From Streptomyces pinistramenti (GTDB lineage Bacteria; Actinomycetota; Actinomycetes; Streptomycetales; Streptomycetaceae), in the NCBI RefSeq assembly GCF_020564935.1, contig NZ_JAJCXB010000001.1, positions 62,001 through 126,000 of the forward strand: 64,000 nt of DNA, in the 5' to 3' direction. A model generated the notes under the pieces. It had not been told where the DNA came from. It was given only the letters and a program-made list of their open reading frames with translations, and ran no database searches. A program made the translations under genes and the position numbers. Shown piece after piece: positions 42,365-50,733 of this stretch (positions within the stretch are counted from its first letter, which is position 1; every line of letters starts with the position of its first letter).

Positions 42365-43363
42365 ATGACCCACGACCACCACCACGACGGCTCCCGGCGG
42401 CCCGCCACTCCGCACACCCACACCCACACCCACTCGCACGACGCCTCGACGGAGATGGACTGGGAGGTACTCGGCCCGCTGCTGGAGAGCGGCGCCGAAC
42501 TGCACACCCCGGTCTTCGAACAGGCCGCCGCCTGGCTGCGCGAACTGCTCACCCCGCCCGCAGCGGACGGCCGGGGCCCGGTACGCCGCATCCTCGACGT
42601 CGGCAGCGGCCCGGGTGTCACCACCTGCCTCCTGGCCCACGCCTTCCCCGAGGCCGAGGTCGTCGCGGTGGACCCCAGCGAGCCCCTGCTGGAACGCGCC
42701 CGCACCCGCGCCGGCCGCCTCGGGCTCGGCGACCGCGTCCGCACCCACATCGCCGAACTCCCGGACGGCCTGGACGCGCCGCCGGTCTCCGGTGACGGCT
42801 CCGGGTCCGGCACCCGCCCCGCCTCCGGCCCGGTCGGCGACGCCGATCTGATCTGGACGAGCAAGGCCCTGCACCACGTGGGCGACCAGCGGCGCGCGGT
42901 TTCTGCGCTCGCGCGCCACCTGCGGCCCGGCGGGCTGCTGGCCGTATCGGAAGGCGGCCTGGCCGCGCGGTCGCTGCCGCGCGACATCGGCATCGGCCGC
43001 CCCGGCCTCCAGGCCAGGCTCGAAGCGGCGAGCGAGGAGTGGTTCACGCAGATGCGGGCCGAGCTGCCCGGTGCCGTCGCCGCCGTCGAGGACTGGCCTG
43101 CACTGCTCACCGAAGCCGGCCTGCACACCCCCCGCTCCCGCAGCTTCCTGCTGGACCTGCCGGCCCCGCTGTCCGCCGACGGTCGCGCCTACGTACTCGC
43201 CGGCCTGGCTCGCACCGCCGAGATGTACGGCGAGCTGATCGACCCCGACGACCTGGCCGTCATCGACCGCCTCACCGACCCGGACGACCCGGCAGGGTTC
43301 GCCCACCGCCCCGACGCCTTCCTGCTCACCGCCCAGACCGTGCACACCGCCCGCGCGCACTGA
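42365..43363 (+). CDS. SAM methyltransferase with His-rich N-terminus
   Basis: The 332-residue protein begins MTHDHHHDG and HTHTHTHSH, giving about 12 His in the first 30 residues, a likely metal-binding tail. The methyltransferase core follows: RILDVGSGPGVTTCLLAHAFP, AVDPSEPLLERA, and TSKALHHVGDQRRAVSALARHLRPGGLLAV. The C-terminal part suggests a small-molecule substrate. The ATG at 42365 is the first in frame after a palindrome. His tails of this kind are known from nickel/zinc proteins, so metal handling or metal-regulated expression is worth testing. Confidence 0.88.
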   Translation: MTHDHHHDGSRRPATPHTHTHTHSHDASTEMDWEVLGPLLESGAELHTPVFEQAAAWLRELLTPPAADGRGPVRRILDVGSGPGVTTCLLAHAFPEAEVVAVDPSEPLLERARTRAGRLGLGDRVRTHIAELPDGLDAPPVSGDGSGSGTRPASGPVGDADLIWTSKALHHVGDQRRAVSALARHLRPGGLLAVSEGGLAARSLPRDIGIGRPGLQARLEAASEEWFTQMRAELPGAVAAVEDWPALLTEAGLHTPRSRSFLLDLPAPLSADGRAYVLAGLARTAEMYGELIDPDDLAVIDRLTDPDDPAGFAHRPDAFLLTAQTVHTARAH

Positions 43364-43373
43364 CGGGAGCCGC

Positions 43374-43412
43374 CCGCGAAGCCCCGCCCTCGGCCGGAGG
43401 GGGGCTTCGCGG
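43374..43412 (+). terminator. Terminator after the methyltransferase gene
   Basis: Twelve-base perfect arms (43374-43385 and 43401-43412) with a 15-base loop lie just after the methyltransferase stop codon. No T tract follows. Confidence 0.6.
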
Positions 43413-43527
43413 TGTCCGTGCCGCCGATCGGGAGGCCGGGCCGCCCGGCTTCCGGTGGCGTGGCAGCCCCGGAGACCGCTGGCTAAGCTCGGTGAGGGGG
43501 CCGACGACCCGATCGATGGAGGCTCCG

Positions 43528-43989
43528 ATGATGCTGGTGCCCGATCCGCGCGACGTGGCCCCGCGCCTCGCCACAGGCGCGTTCATCCTCAACTCCGGCC
43601 TCGGCAAACTGCACGCAGACGAGGCGACGGCCCAGGGCGTGCACGGCATGGCCTGCACGGCGTACCCGTTCCTGGAGAAGATCGAGGCCCAGAAGTTCAC
43701 CAAGCTCCTGGCGTGCGCGGAACTCGCCGTCGGCGGCGCCCTGCTGGCCCCCTTCGTGCCCAGCCGCCTCGCCGGACTGGCACTCACCGGGTTCGCCGGC
43801 GGACTGGTGGGCCTCTACCTGCGCCTCCCCGGGATGCGGGAGTCCGGCAGCCTGCGGCCCACCCGGGACGGCATCCCGCTGGCCAAGGACACCTGGATGC
43901 TGGGCATCGGACTGGGCCTGCTGAGTTCCGGGGCGCGCTGGGGATGCCCGGCCGGCGCCCGGCGCGGCAGGCGGCGGTGCCGCCGCTGA
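43528..43989 (+). CDS. DoxX-like membrane protein
   Basis: This encodes 153 residues with about four hydrophobic segments (LATGAFILNSGLGKL, LLACAELAVGGALLAPFVP, AGLALTGFAGGLVGLYL, LGIGLGLLS). The pattern, with a conserved early Gly/Leu-rich segment and a short loop, fits the DoxX family, whose members include quinol-associated and thiosulfate-linked subunits. The start ATG 43528 has GATGGAGG upstream. The Arg-rich C-terminal tail is unusual. Function is unknown. Confidence 0.7.
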   Translation: MMLVPDPRDVAPRLATGAFILNSGLGKLHADEATAQGVHGMACTAYPFLEKIEAQKFTKLLACAELAVGGALLAPFVPSRLAGLALTGFAGGLVGLYLRLPGMRESGSLRPTRDGIPLAKDTWMLGIGLGLLSSGARWGCPAGARRGRRRCRR

Positions 43990-44458
43990 CGGGCGGACGC
44001 GGAGCGGGACGCGCTGGGCCATCTGGCCGTCTTCCACGGCAACCACGCGGCCCGCAGATCACCCGAATGCCGGGTGTACCTCCCCGCGGAGGGGTCGTTA
44101 ACCGGACGTGACAGCAGCATGCCCCGATCACCCCGCACGATCGGGTGAACCGAGAGTGCGCCGGCCCGGAGGCCCCCGCGGAATGTCCCGCCGCCTCCGC
44201 GCCGGCCGCGACGGCGCCTGCGCGGGGCTGCTGAATCGTTCACCTGGAGCCGGTGTGCCCGACGGATACCCGTCCGGCACACCGCCGTTCACGAAGGGAC
44301 CGGCGCACCGCGCCACCCGTGAACGTCCGCAGCTCACGCCCTTTGCCCTGTCCAGCCCCGGCCGTCCGTCGCCCGGCATGCCCCCGCGGCGCCTCCGCTC
44401 CTCGTCCGCCTGCTGCGCGGCGCGCGTACCGGCCAGGGTCCTATCCGAAAGACATGTC
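43990..44458. other. Gene-poor region with hairpins
   Basis: No convincing gene lies here. A hairpin at 44123-44145 (CCCGATC and GATCGGG) and a larger one at 44252-44283 are the only structures. An A/G-rich CCCCGCGGAGGGG palindrome sits near 44084. No riboswitch family could be recognised. Confidence 0.35.
44252..44283. terminator. Interrupted hairpin
   Basis: GGTGTGCC (44252-44259) pairs with GGCACACC (44276-44283), and GACGG (44261-44265) with CCGTC (44270-44274), with one mismatch and a four-base loop. It lies downstream of the DoxX-like gene and may be its terminator. Confidence 0.5.
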
Positions 44459-45217
44459 GTGCACGAGACCCAGACCTTCATCCCGGCACAGCAGACCGAC
44501 GGCCACCTGCGGAACGGCGATGCCTTTCCGCACTCTGTCCGGGATGCCGGACCGCAGGTCGGTATGCCGCTCTTCGCGCCGCAGGCGGAGCCCTACGGAT
44601 TCGGCAGAGTGCCCTGGGAGAGTGTCCCCGGGTGGGACGGCGAGGGTCTGGCCGTGCAGCAGGAGCCGTTCGCGGCGCCGTATCCGCCGGTTCCGGAGGC
44701 CGGGCCGGTCGTCCCGCATCCGCGCTCGCGGCGGCACCGGCCCGGCATCCACCGGGCCGACCGGACGCGGATCCGGGCATGGGCACGGATGCTCAGCTCC
44801 ACGGCGGCGGCGCTCACCGCCGTGCTGATCAGCGTGCTCGGCGCCATGGTCTGCTACACCCCGCTGCGGGCCCTCGCCTCGGAAGGCGTGCCGGGCGGCC
44901 TCGCCGCGCTCTGGCCGCTGCTCATCTACGGGCCGTGGACGGTGGCCTCGCTCTCCATCCTGCGCGCCTCCGCGAACCGCCGCCGGGTCCGGCACTCCTG
45001 GTGCGTGGTCATCCTGCTCTCCGCCGTAGCGGTCGTCCTGTGCATCGCCCACGCGCGGCTCACCCTGCCCGCGGTGAGCGTCGCCGGACTGCCGCCGATC
45101 ACCGTGCTGCTGTCGTTCCATCAACTGGTGCGCCAGATCGAGCCGCAGGGCCCCGGTGAGCCGACCACGGCCAAGGAGTCCGGCACCGGAAGCCACCGCA
45201 AGCCGGGCGGGGAATAG
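44459..45217 (+). CDS. DUF2637-type membrane protein
   Basis: The protein of about 252 residues has a long polar N-terminus (about 1-100: THDGHLRN-type polar stretch, then proline-rich). A membrane domain of four segments follows: LSSTAAALTAVLISVLGAMVCYTPLRALA, LWPLLIYGPWTVASLSILRASANRRRV, VVILLSAVAVVLCIAHA and LPPITVLLSFHQLVRQ. This matches the DUF2637 family, common in streptomycete plasmid-like and spore-related contexts. I chose GTG 44459 because protein-like sequence (HETQTFIPAQQTD) begins there; the ribosome site is poor. Confidence 0.72.
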   Translation: MHETQTFIPAQQTDGHLRNGDAFPHSVRDAGPQVGMPLFAPQAEPYGFGRVPWESVPGWDGEGLAVQQEPFAAPYPPVPEAGPVVPHPRSRRHRPGIHRADRTRIRAWARMLSSTAAALTAVLISVLGAMVCYTPLRALASEGVPGGLAALWPLLIYGPWTVASLSILRASANRRRVRHSWCVVILLSAVAVVLCIAHARLTLPAVSVAGLPPITVLLSFHQLVRQIEPQGPGEPTTAKESGTGSHRKPGGE

Positions 45218-45312
45218 CGGGAACGACGGGCAGCAGAAACGTTCTTGGAAGACGGCGGCGATCCCAACGGCAAGGATGCGGAGCGGAGTTGACCGCAACG
45301 AGGGCAGAAACG

Positions 45313-45352
45313 ACGGCGCCGCCGCTCCATGAGGGCGGGGCGGCGGCGCCGT
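45313..45352. terminator. Bidirectional terminator hairpin
   Basis: Perfect 13-base arms (45313-45325 and 45340-45352) with a 14-base loop lie between the convergent DUF2637 and aldo-keto reductase genes. Confidence 0.65.
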
Positions 45353-45369
45353 GCGGCGGGACGGCCGGC

Positions 45370-46203
45370 TCAGGCCACGTCGAAGGTGTCCGGGTCCGGG
45401 CCCAGACGGGTGCCGTTGTCCAGGGCGGCGATGGCCGCTAGGTCGGCGTCGTCCAGCTCGAAGTCGAAGACGTCGATGTTCGCGGCGATGCGCGAAGGAG
45501 TCACCGACTTCGGGATGACGACGTTGCCGAGCTGGATGTGCCAGCGCAGCACCACCTGGGCGGGAGTCTTGCCGTGCTTCTCCGCGATCGGGGCGAGCGC
45601 CGGGTTCTCCAGGAGGCCCTTGCCCTGGCCCAGCGGCGACCAGGCTTCGGTCGCGATGTGGTGGCGGGCGTGCAGGGCGCGGGCCTGAGCCTGCGCGAAC
45701 TGCGGGTGCAGCTCGATCTGGTTGACCGCGGGGACGATGGACGTCTCGCCCAGCAGCCGCTCCAGGTGGGCGGGCTGGAAGTTGGAGACGCCGATGGCCT
45801 TGGCGCGGCCGTCCGAGTAGATCTTCTCGAAGGCGCGGTAGGTGTCGACGTATGTGTCCTTGGCCGGGAGCGGCCAGTGGATGAGGTACAGGTCGACGTG
45901 GTCGAGGCCGAGCTTGGCGAGAGAGGCGTCGAAGGCGCGCAGGGTGGAGTCGTAGCCCTGCTCGGCGTTCCAGAGCTTCGTCGTGACGAACAGGTCGTCA
46001 CGGGCGATGCCGGAAGTGGCGATGGCCTTCCCCGTACCCTCTTCGTTGCCGTAGACGGCGGCGGTGTCGATGCTGCGGTAGCCCGCCTCAAGGGCGTGGC
46101 CGATGGTGACGGTCGCCTCGTCGTCCGGCACCTGCCAGACGCCGAATCCGAGCTGCGGCATCGAGACGCCGTTGTTGAGCGTGATGGTGGGGACCTGGCT
46201 CAC
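45370..46203 (-). CDS. Aldo/keto reductase
   Basis: This 277-residue NADPH-dependent reductase has the catalytic tetrad visible: Asp and Tyr in DTAAVYGNE, Lys in VTTKLW, His in LIHWPLP. The barrel ends with PKSVTPSRIAANIDVFDFEL, the cofactor phosphate-binding motif. It resembles 2,5-diketo-D-gluconate reductase/AKR5-type enzymes. I chose GTG 46203 because AAGGATCG precedes it; an upstream ATG at 46254 would add a polar stretch. Substrate range cannot be read from sequence. Confidence 0.93.
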   Translation of the reverse strand: MSQVPTITLNNGVSMPQLGFGVWQVPDDEATVTIGHALEAGYRSIDTAAVYGNEEGTGKAIATSGIARDDLFVTTKLWNAEQGYDSTLRAFDASLAKLGLDHVDLYLIHWPLPAKDTYVDTYRAFEKIYSDGRAKAIGVSNFQPAHLERLLGETSIVPAVNQIELHPQFAQAQARALHARHHIATEAWSPLGQGKGLLENPALAPIAEKHGKTPAQVVLRWHIQLGNVVIPKSVTPSRIAANIDVFDFELDDADLAAIAALDNGTRLGPDPDTFDVA

Positions 46204-46331
46204 GGGGGTGCGATCCTTACGTCGGCTTTCGTGTTCGGGAACAACAACGATCATCCGCGCTCCCGCATTCCCGCGCAGGCCGACGACATGCGGGGAATCG
46301 CCGGATCCGCCGGGTTCACCTCCCCGGCAGA

Positions 46332-48158
46332 TCAGCTCCGGTACAGCGCGTCCACCTCGACGAGGTAGGCCGCCTCGATCGCCTTGCGCTTCAGCTTCAG
46401 GGACGGCGTCAGCAGCCCGTGCTCCTCGCTGAACTGGTTGGCGAGTATCCGGAAGGTACGGATCGACTCGGCCTGCGAGACAAGGGTGTTGGCCGCGACC
46501 ACCGCGCGCCGGATCTCGGTCTCCAGATCGGGGTCGCGTACCAGGTCGGTCGGCGGCATCTCCGGCTTGTCCCGCATCGTCAGCCAGTGGGTGACGGCCT
46601 CCGGGTCGAGGGTCACCAGTGCCGCGATGAACGGCCGGTCGTTGCCGACGACGATGCACTGCGCCACCAGCGGGTGCGCCCGTACCCGCTCCTCCAGGAC
46701 CACCGGTGACACCGTCTTGCCTCCCGAGGTGACCAGCACCTCCTTCTTGCGGCCGGTGATCGTCAGATAGCCGTCCTCGTCCAGCTCGCCCAGGTCGCCG
46801 GTGGCGAACCAGCCGTCGTGCAGTACGGCGTCGGTGGCCTTGGTGTCGTTGAGGTAGCCGTGGAAGACCTGGCCGCCGTACAGCCAGATCTCGCCGTCAT
46901 CGGCGATGTGCACGGTCGTACCGGGGATCGGTGTGCCGACCGTGCCGAAGCGGGTGCGCTCGGGCGGGTTGGCGGTGGCGGCGGCGGTGCTCTCCGTCAG
47001 GCCGTAGCCCTCGAAGATCCGCACCCCGGCGCCGGCGAAGAACAGGCCGAGCCTGCGCTCCATCGCCGAGCCGCCGGACATCGCGTGCCTGACCCGGCCG
47101 CCCATCGCCTCCCTGACCTTGCTGTAGACGAGCTTGTCGAAGAGCTGGTGCTGCATCCGCAGCGAGGCGCCGGGGCCGCCGCCGGTCCCGAACGCCTTGT
47201 GTTCCAGGGCCTCGGCGTAGCGGACCGAGACGTCGACGGCCTTGTCGAACGGGCCGAGCTTGCCCTCGGTCTCCGCCTTGCGCCGGGCCGCGGCGAAGAC
47301 CTTCTCGAAGACGTACGGCACCGCGAGGATGAAGCTGGGCCGGAAGGACTGGAGGTCGGGCAGCAGCGCGCGGGCGCTCAGCTCGGGCTGGTGCCCCAGC
47401 TTGACCCGGCCGCGGATGGCCGCGACCTGGACCATCCGCCCGAAGACGTGCGCCAGCGGCAGGAAGAGCAGCGTGGATGCCTCGTCGCCCGGCTTGGAGT
47501 GGAACACCGACTCGTAGCGCTCGACGATGTTGTCGGCCTCGGCCATGAAGTTGGCGTGCGAGAGGACGCAGCCTTTGGGGCGGCCGGTGGTGCCCGAGGT
47601 GTAGATGAGCGTTGCAGTGGCGTCAGGGGTGACCGCCATCCGGTGGCGGTGCACGACGTCGTCGTCGATGTGCGCCCCGGCCGCGGTCAGTTCGGCGACC
47701 GGGTCCGCGTCGAGCTGCCACAGCTTGCGCAGCTGGGGCAGCCGGTCGATGACCGAGCCGACGGTCATCGCGTGGTCCTCGTGCTCGACCAGGCACGCCG
47801 AGACGTCCGCGTTGTGCAGCATCCAGAAGACCTGCTCGGCGGACGAGGTGGGGTAGAGCGGGACGGTCTGGGCGCCGATGGACCACAGGGCGAAGTCGAA
47901 CACGGTCCACTCGTAGCGCGTACGGGACATGATGCCGACCCGGTCGCCGAAGCGGACGCCCTGGGCGAGCAGTCCCTTGGCGAGGGCGAGGACCTCGTCC
48001 CTGAACTGCCCTGCGGTGACGTCCTTCCAGTGCCCTTCGTCGTCCTTGCGCGCGAGGGCGATCCGTCCGGGATCGGTGTCGGCGTGGTCGAAGACGGCAT
48101 CCGCCAGCCCGCCGACCCGGGGCGCGGTCGCCAAAGGCGGGACGGTGAACTCGCGCAA
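46332..48158 (-). CDS. Long-chain fatty acid-CoA ligase (FadD-like)
   Basis: The 608-residue AMP-forming ligase activates fatty acids to acyl-CoA for degradation or lipid synthesis. Motifs are present: YTSGTTGRPKGC (P-loop), GYGLTESTAA, GDLGELDEDGYLTITGRKKE and the C-terminal lysine KLKRKAIEAAYL. It resembles the FadD15 type of actinobacteria. The start is ATG 48158. No beta-oxidation genes are next to it. It is peripheral or membrane-associated in this family. Confidence 0.95.
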   Translation of the reverse strand: MREFTVPPLATAPRVGGLADAVFDHADTDPGRIALARKDDEGHWKDVTAGQFRDEVLALAKGLLAQGVRFGDRVGIMSRTRYEWTVFDFALWSIGAQTVPLYPTSSAEQVFWMLHNADVSACLVEHEDHAMTVGSVIDRLPQLRKLWQLDADPVAELTAAGAHIDDDVVHRHRMAVTPDATATLIYTSGTTGRPKGCVLSHANFMAEADNIVERYESVFHSKPGDEASTLLFLPLAHVFGRMVQVAAIRGRVKLGHQPELSARALLPDLQSFRPSFILAVPYVFEKVFAAARRKAETEGKLGPFDKAVDVSVRYAEALEHKAFGTGGGPGASLRMQHQLFDKLVYSKVREAMGGRVRHAMSGGSAMERRLGLFFAGAGVRIFEGYGLTESTAAATANPPERTRFGTVGTPIPGTTVHIADDGEIWLYGGQVFHGYLNDTKATDAVLHDGWFATGDLGELDEDGYLTITGRKKEVLVTSGGKTVSPVVLEERVRAHPLVAQCIVVGNDRPFIAALVTLDPEAVTHWLTMRDKPEMPPTDLVRDPDLETEIRRAVVAANTLVSQAESIRTFRILANQFSEEHGLLTPSLKLKRKAIEAAYLVEVDALYRS

Positions 48159-48560
48159 TGACCCAGCTCCTCGTGGTACTCCTCACAGGGCCGCGACCGT
48201 ACCCCACCGGAACGTCACGCGGGAGGTCTGTACCATGCCCCGAGCCCGGTTGCACAGTCCTTGGTCATCCGGCGAAACCGGGTCACTCCGGAGAAGACAG
48301 GACATGATCCGGTCGATTCGGTGCGGAACGATCACGACGCCGGGCCTTTATCTGCACCAAATCTCTGCACCGTTTTCGGCTCTCCGGCACGGGTTCCGGC
48401 CTCTGTGGCACGGCGCGGCGGGCGCGGTGCGACCCCAGGGAAGCCGGCGTCGCGACGGTCCGGAGCACGCAGGGCACAAGAGTTCGGGACGGCTGGAAAT
48501 CGAGGGTGGGGGCAGGGTGGTTCGGGGCTTTTGCGGGGCTGTGTCCGTCGGCCCGCTCGC
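48159..48560. other. Intergenic region, nothing firm
   Basis: These 402 bases lie upstream of the FadD-like gene and downstream of the LysR gene, both minus strand. I see no gene, palindrome or terminator of note. The ligase promoter should be here. Confidence 0.35.
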
Positions 48561-49424
48561 CTAGGGGAGGTGCAGTCGGTCGCCGCCGGCCAGGATCGCG
48601 TCGGCCAGCGCCTCGGCGGGGCCGCGCTCCGCGCCGGTGCGCCGGCCGTACAGCAGGACGAAGTCCACGCCGCCCAGTTCGGGCAGGCCGGTCCTGGACG
48701 GCAGGCGGACCAGGCCGGGCGGGATCATGCCGAGGGTGTGGGCCATCACGCCGAGACCCGCGCGGGTCGCGGCGATCAGACCGTTGAGGCTGCCGCTGGT
48801 GCAGGCGATGCGCCAGGCGCGGCCCTGCCGCTCCAGGGCGTCCAGGGCGCGGGCGCGGGTGACGGCGGGCGGCGGGAAGACGACCAGCGGTACCGGACGG
48901 TGCGGATCGAGCCGCAGCCGGTCGGTGCCCACCCACACCAGCCGGTCCCGCCACACCAGCCGCCCGCGGTCCTCCTCCGGGTTCCTTTTGGCCAGCACCA
49001 GGTCGAGCCGGCCGGCCGCCAGCAGCTTGTGCAGGGTGCCCGACAGCTCGACGGTCAGCTCCAGGTCGACCTCGGGGTGCTCGCGGCGGAACCCCTCCAG
49101 GACCTCCGGCATCCGGGTCAGCACGAAGTCCTCGGACGCGCCGAACCGCAGCCGGCCGCGCAGCCGCGTCCCCGTGAAGAAGCCGGCGGCCCGCTCGTTC
49201 GCCTCCAGGATGCTGCGGGCGAAGCCGAGCATGGCCTCACCGTCCTCGGTCAGCTCGACGCCGTGCGTATCCCGGGCGAACAGCCGCCGTCCCGCCGCCT
49301 CCTCCAGCTTGCGTACGTGCTGGCTCACGGTCGACTGCCGCAGTCCCATGCGCTGTGCGGCCTGGGTGAAGCTCAGTGTCTGCGCGACGGTCAGAAAAGT
49401 GCGTAGTTGTACGGGGTCGAACAT
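48561..49424 (-). CDS. LysR-family transcriptional regulator
   Basis: The 287-residue protein has the LysR N-terminal helix-turn-helix (QLRTFLTVAQTLSFTQAAQRMGLRQSTVSQHVRKLEEA) and a C-terminal effector domain. The ATG at 49424 follows GAGGTGG. It is divergent from a bile-acid:sodium symporter family gene, which LysR proteins usually regulate together with themselves. The gap of 181 bases includes several short AT-rich stretches (ACTATTCACGATGACAGTGACC) that may hold its box. Confidence 0.9.
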   Translation of the reverse strand: MFDPVQLRTFLTVAQTLSFTQAAQRMGLRQSTVSQHVRKLEEAAGRRLFARDTHGVELTEDGEAMLGFARSILEANERAAGFFTGTRLRGRLRFGASEDFVLTRMPEVLEGFRREHPEVDLELTVELSGTLHKLLAAGRLDLVLAKRNPEEDRGRLVWRDRLVWVGTDRLRLDPHRPVPLVVFPPPAVTRARALDALERQGRAWRIACTSGSLNGLIAATRAGLGVMAHTLGMIPPGLVRLPSRTGLPELGGVDFVLLYGRRTGAERGPAEALADAILAGGDRLHLP

Positions 49425-49605
49425 CGGCCACCTCGATGGCGTGAAGGGCGGCGTGCCGGGCAAAGTCGCAGGCCGGGGAGACATCACTATTCACGATGAC
49501 AGTGACCACGGTAAACGGGGTTCCCGATCGCCGGGGCGACCGGCAAGCTGGCGAGGGCACCGTCCATGCCCGTCCGTGACCGCTGAACAACCCGAAGTGA
49601 GATCC

Positions 49606-50682
49606 ATGCGCCGCCCTTCGCTCTCCCTGCCCTCCTGGCTGCCCGTGGACGGCTACATCCTGGCGCTGCTCGGGACGGTCGGGCTCGCCGCCCTGCTGCC
49701 CGCGTCCGGCCCGGCCGCCACCGTCGCGGACGGCGCCTCCACCGGCGCCGTCTCGCTGCTCTTCTTCCTCTACGGAGCCCGGCTCTCCACCCGCGAGGCA
49801 ATGACCGGGCTGCGCCACTGGCGGCTCCATCTGACCACCCTGGCCTGCACGTTCGTGCTCTTCCCCGTGCTCGGTCTGGCGGCCCGCGGGCTGGTGCCGT
49901 ACGTCCTGCCGGCCAACCTCTACACCGGGCTGCTGTTCCTGTGCCTGGTGCCGTCCACCATCCAGTCCTCCATCGCCTTCACCTCCATCGCACGGGGCAA
50001 TGTCGCGGCGGCGATCTGCGCCGGGTCGTTCTCCAGCCTCATCGGCATCGTCGTCACCCCGCTGCTCGCCGCGCTGGTGCTGGACGGTGAGGGCGCCGGC
50101 TTCTCGGCCGACTCGCTGGTCTCGATCGTCTGCCAGCTGCTGCTGCCGTTCGTGGCCGGGCAGGTGCTGCGCCGCTGGATCGGCGGCTTCATCACCCGGC
50201 ACAAGAAGCTGCTCGGTTACGTCGACCGCGGCTCGATCCTGCTCGTCGTCTACAGCGCCTTCAGCGCCGGCATGGTCGGCGGCATCTGGAGCCAGGTGTC
50301 GCCGCTGCGGCTGCTGTGTCTGGTGGGTGCGCTGGCCGTGCTGCTCGCGGCGATGCTGACCGCGACGTCGTACGGATCGAAGAAGCTCGGCTTCGACCGC
50401 GAGGACCGGATCGCGATCACCTTCGCCGGGTCGAAGAAGAGCCTGGCGGCGGGGCTGCCGATGGCCAGCGTGCTGTTCGGCGCGCAGGCCGGTCTCGCGG
50501 TGCTGCCGCTGATGGTCTTTCACCAGATGCAGCTGATGGTCTGCGCGGTGCTGGCGAAGCGGTACGCGGCGCAGGCGGCGGAGGAAGCGAGGGCGCAGGA
50601 GGGCCCGGGTGCGGTGGCCGGGAGCGGCGGGCGGCCGTCGGCGGCGGAGGCCGCGGTGGGGGCCGGGAGCTGTCGGGGCTGA
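49606..50682 (+). CDS. Bile acid:sodium symporter-family transporter (YfeH-like)
   Basis: The 358-residue protein has about 9-10 membrane segments. The conserved SBF-like signatures are AVSLLFFLYGARLS, FLCLVPSTIQSSIAFTSIARGN and TFAGSKKSLAAGLPMASVLFG. The YfeH/SBF-like subgroup carries organic anions or amino-acid-like solutes, with sodium. It is divergent from the LysR regulator. ATG 49606 is the likely start (AAGTGAGATCC upstream). The Gly/Ala/Arg-rich C-terminus (about 30 residues) is disordered. Confidence 0.88.
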   Translation: MRRPSLSLPSWLPVDGYILALLGTVGLAALLPASGPAATVADGASTGAVSLLFFLYGARLSTREAMTGLRHWRLHLTTLACTFVLFPVLGLAARGLVPYVLPANLYTGLLFLCLVPSTIQSSIAFTSIARGNVAAAICAGSFSSLIGIVVTPLLAALVLDGEGAGFSADSLVSIVCQLLLPFVAGQVLRRWIGGFITRHKKLLGYVDRGSILLVVYSAFSAGMVGGIWSQVSPLRLLCLVGALAVLLAAMLTATSYGSKKLGFDREDRIAITFAGSKKSLAAGLPMASVLFGAQAGLAVLPLMVFHQMQLMVCAVLAKRYAAQAAEEARAQEGPGAVAGSGGRPSAAEAAVGAGSCRG

Positions 50683-50697
50683 GAGCGGGGGAGGGGC

Positions 50698-50728
50698 GCC
50701 GGGCCCGGCGGACATCGCCGGGCCCGGC
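50698..50728. terminator. Bidirectional terminator hairpin
   Basis: GCCGGGCCCGGCG (50698-50710) and its exact complement (50716-50728) flank a five-base loop between the convergent transporter and sialidase genes. The arms are also self-complementary, so the structure can fold in more than one way. Confidence 0.65.
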
Positions 50729-50733
50729 ACCGT

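Noticed and set aside
43990..44458. Region searched for a riboswitch upstream of the DUF2637 gene
   Set aside because: Only simple hairpins were seen; no conserved riboswitch core could be recognised.
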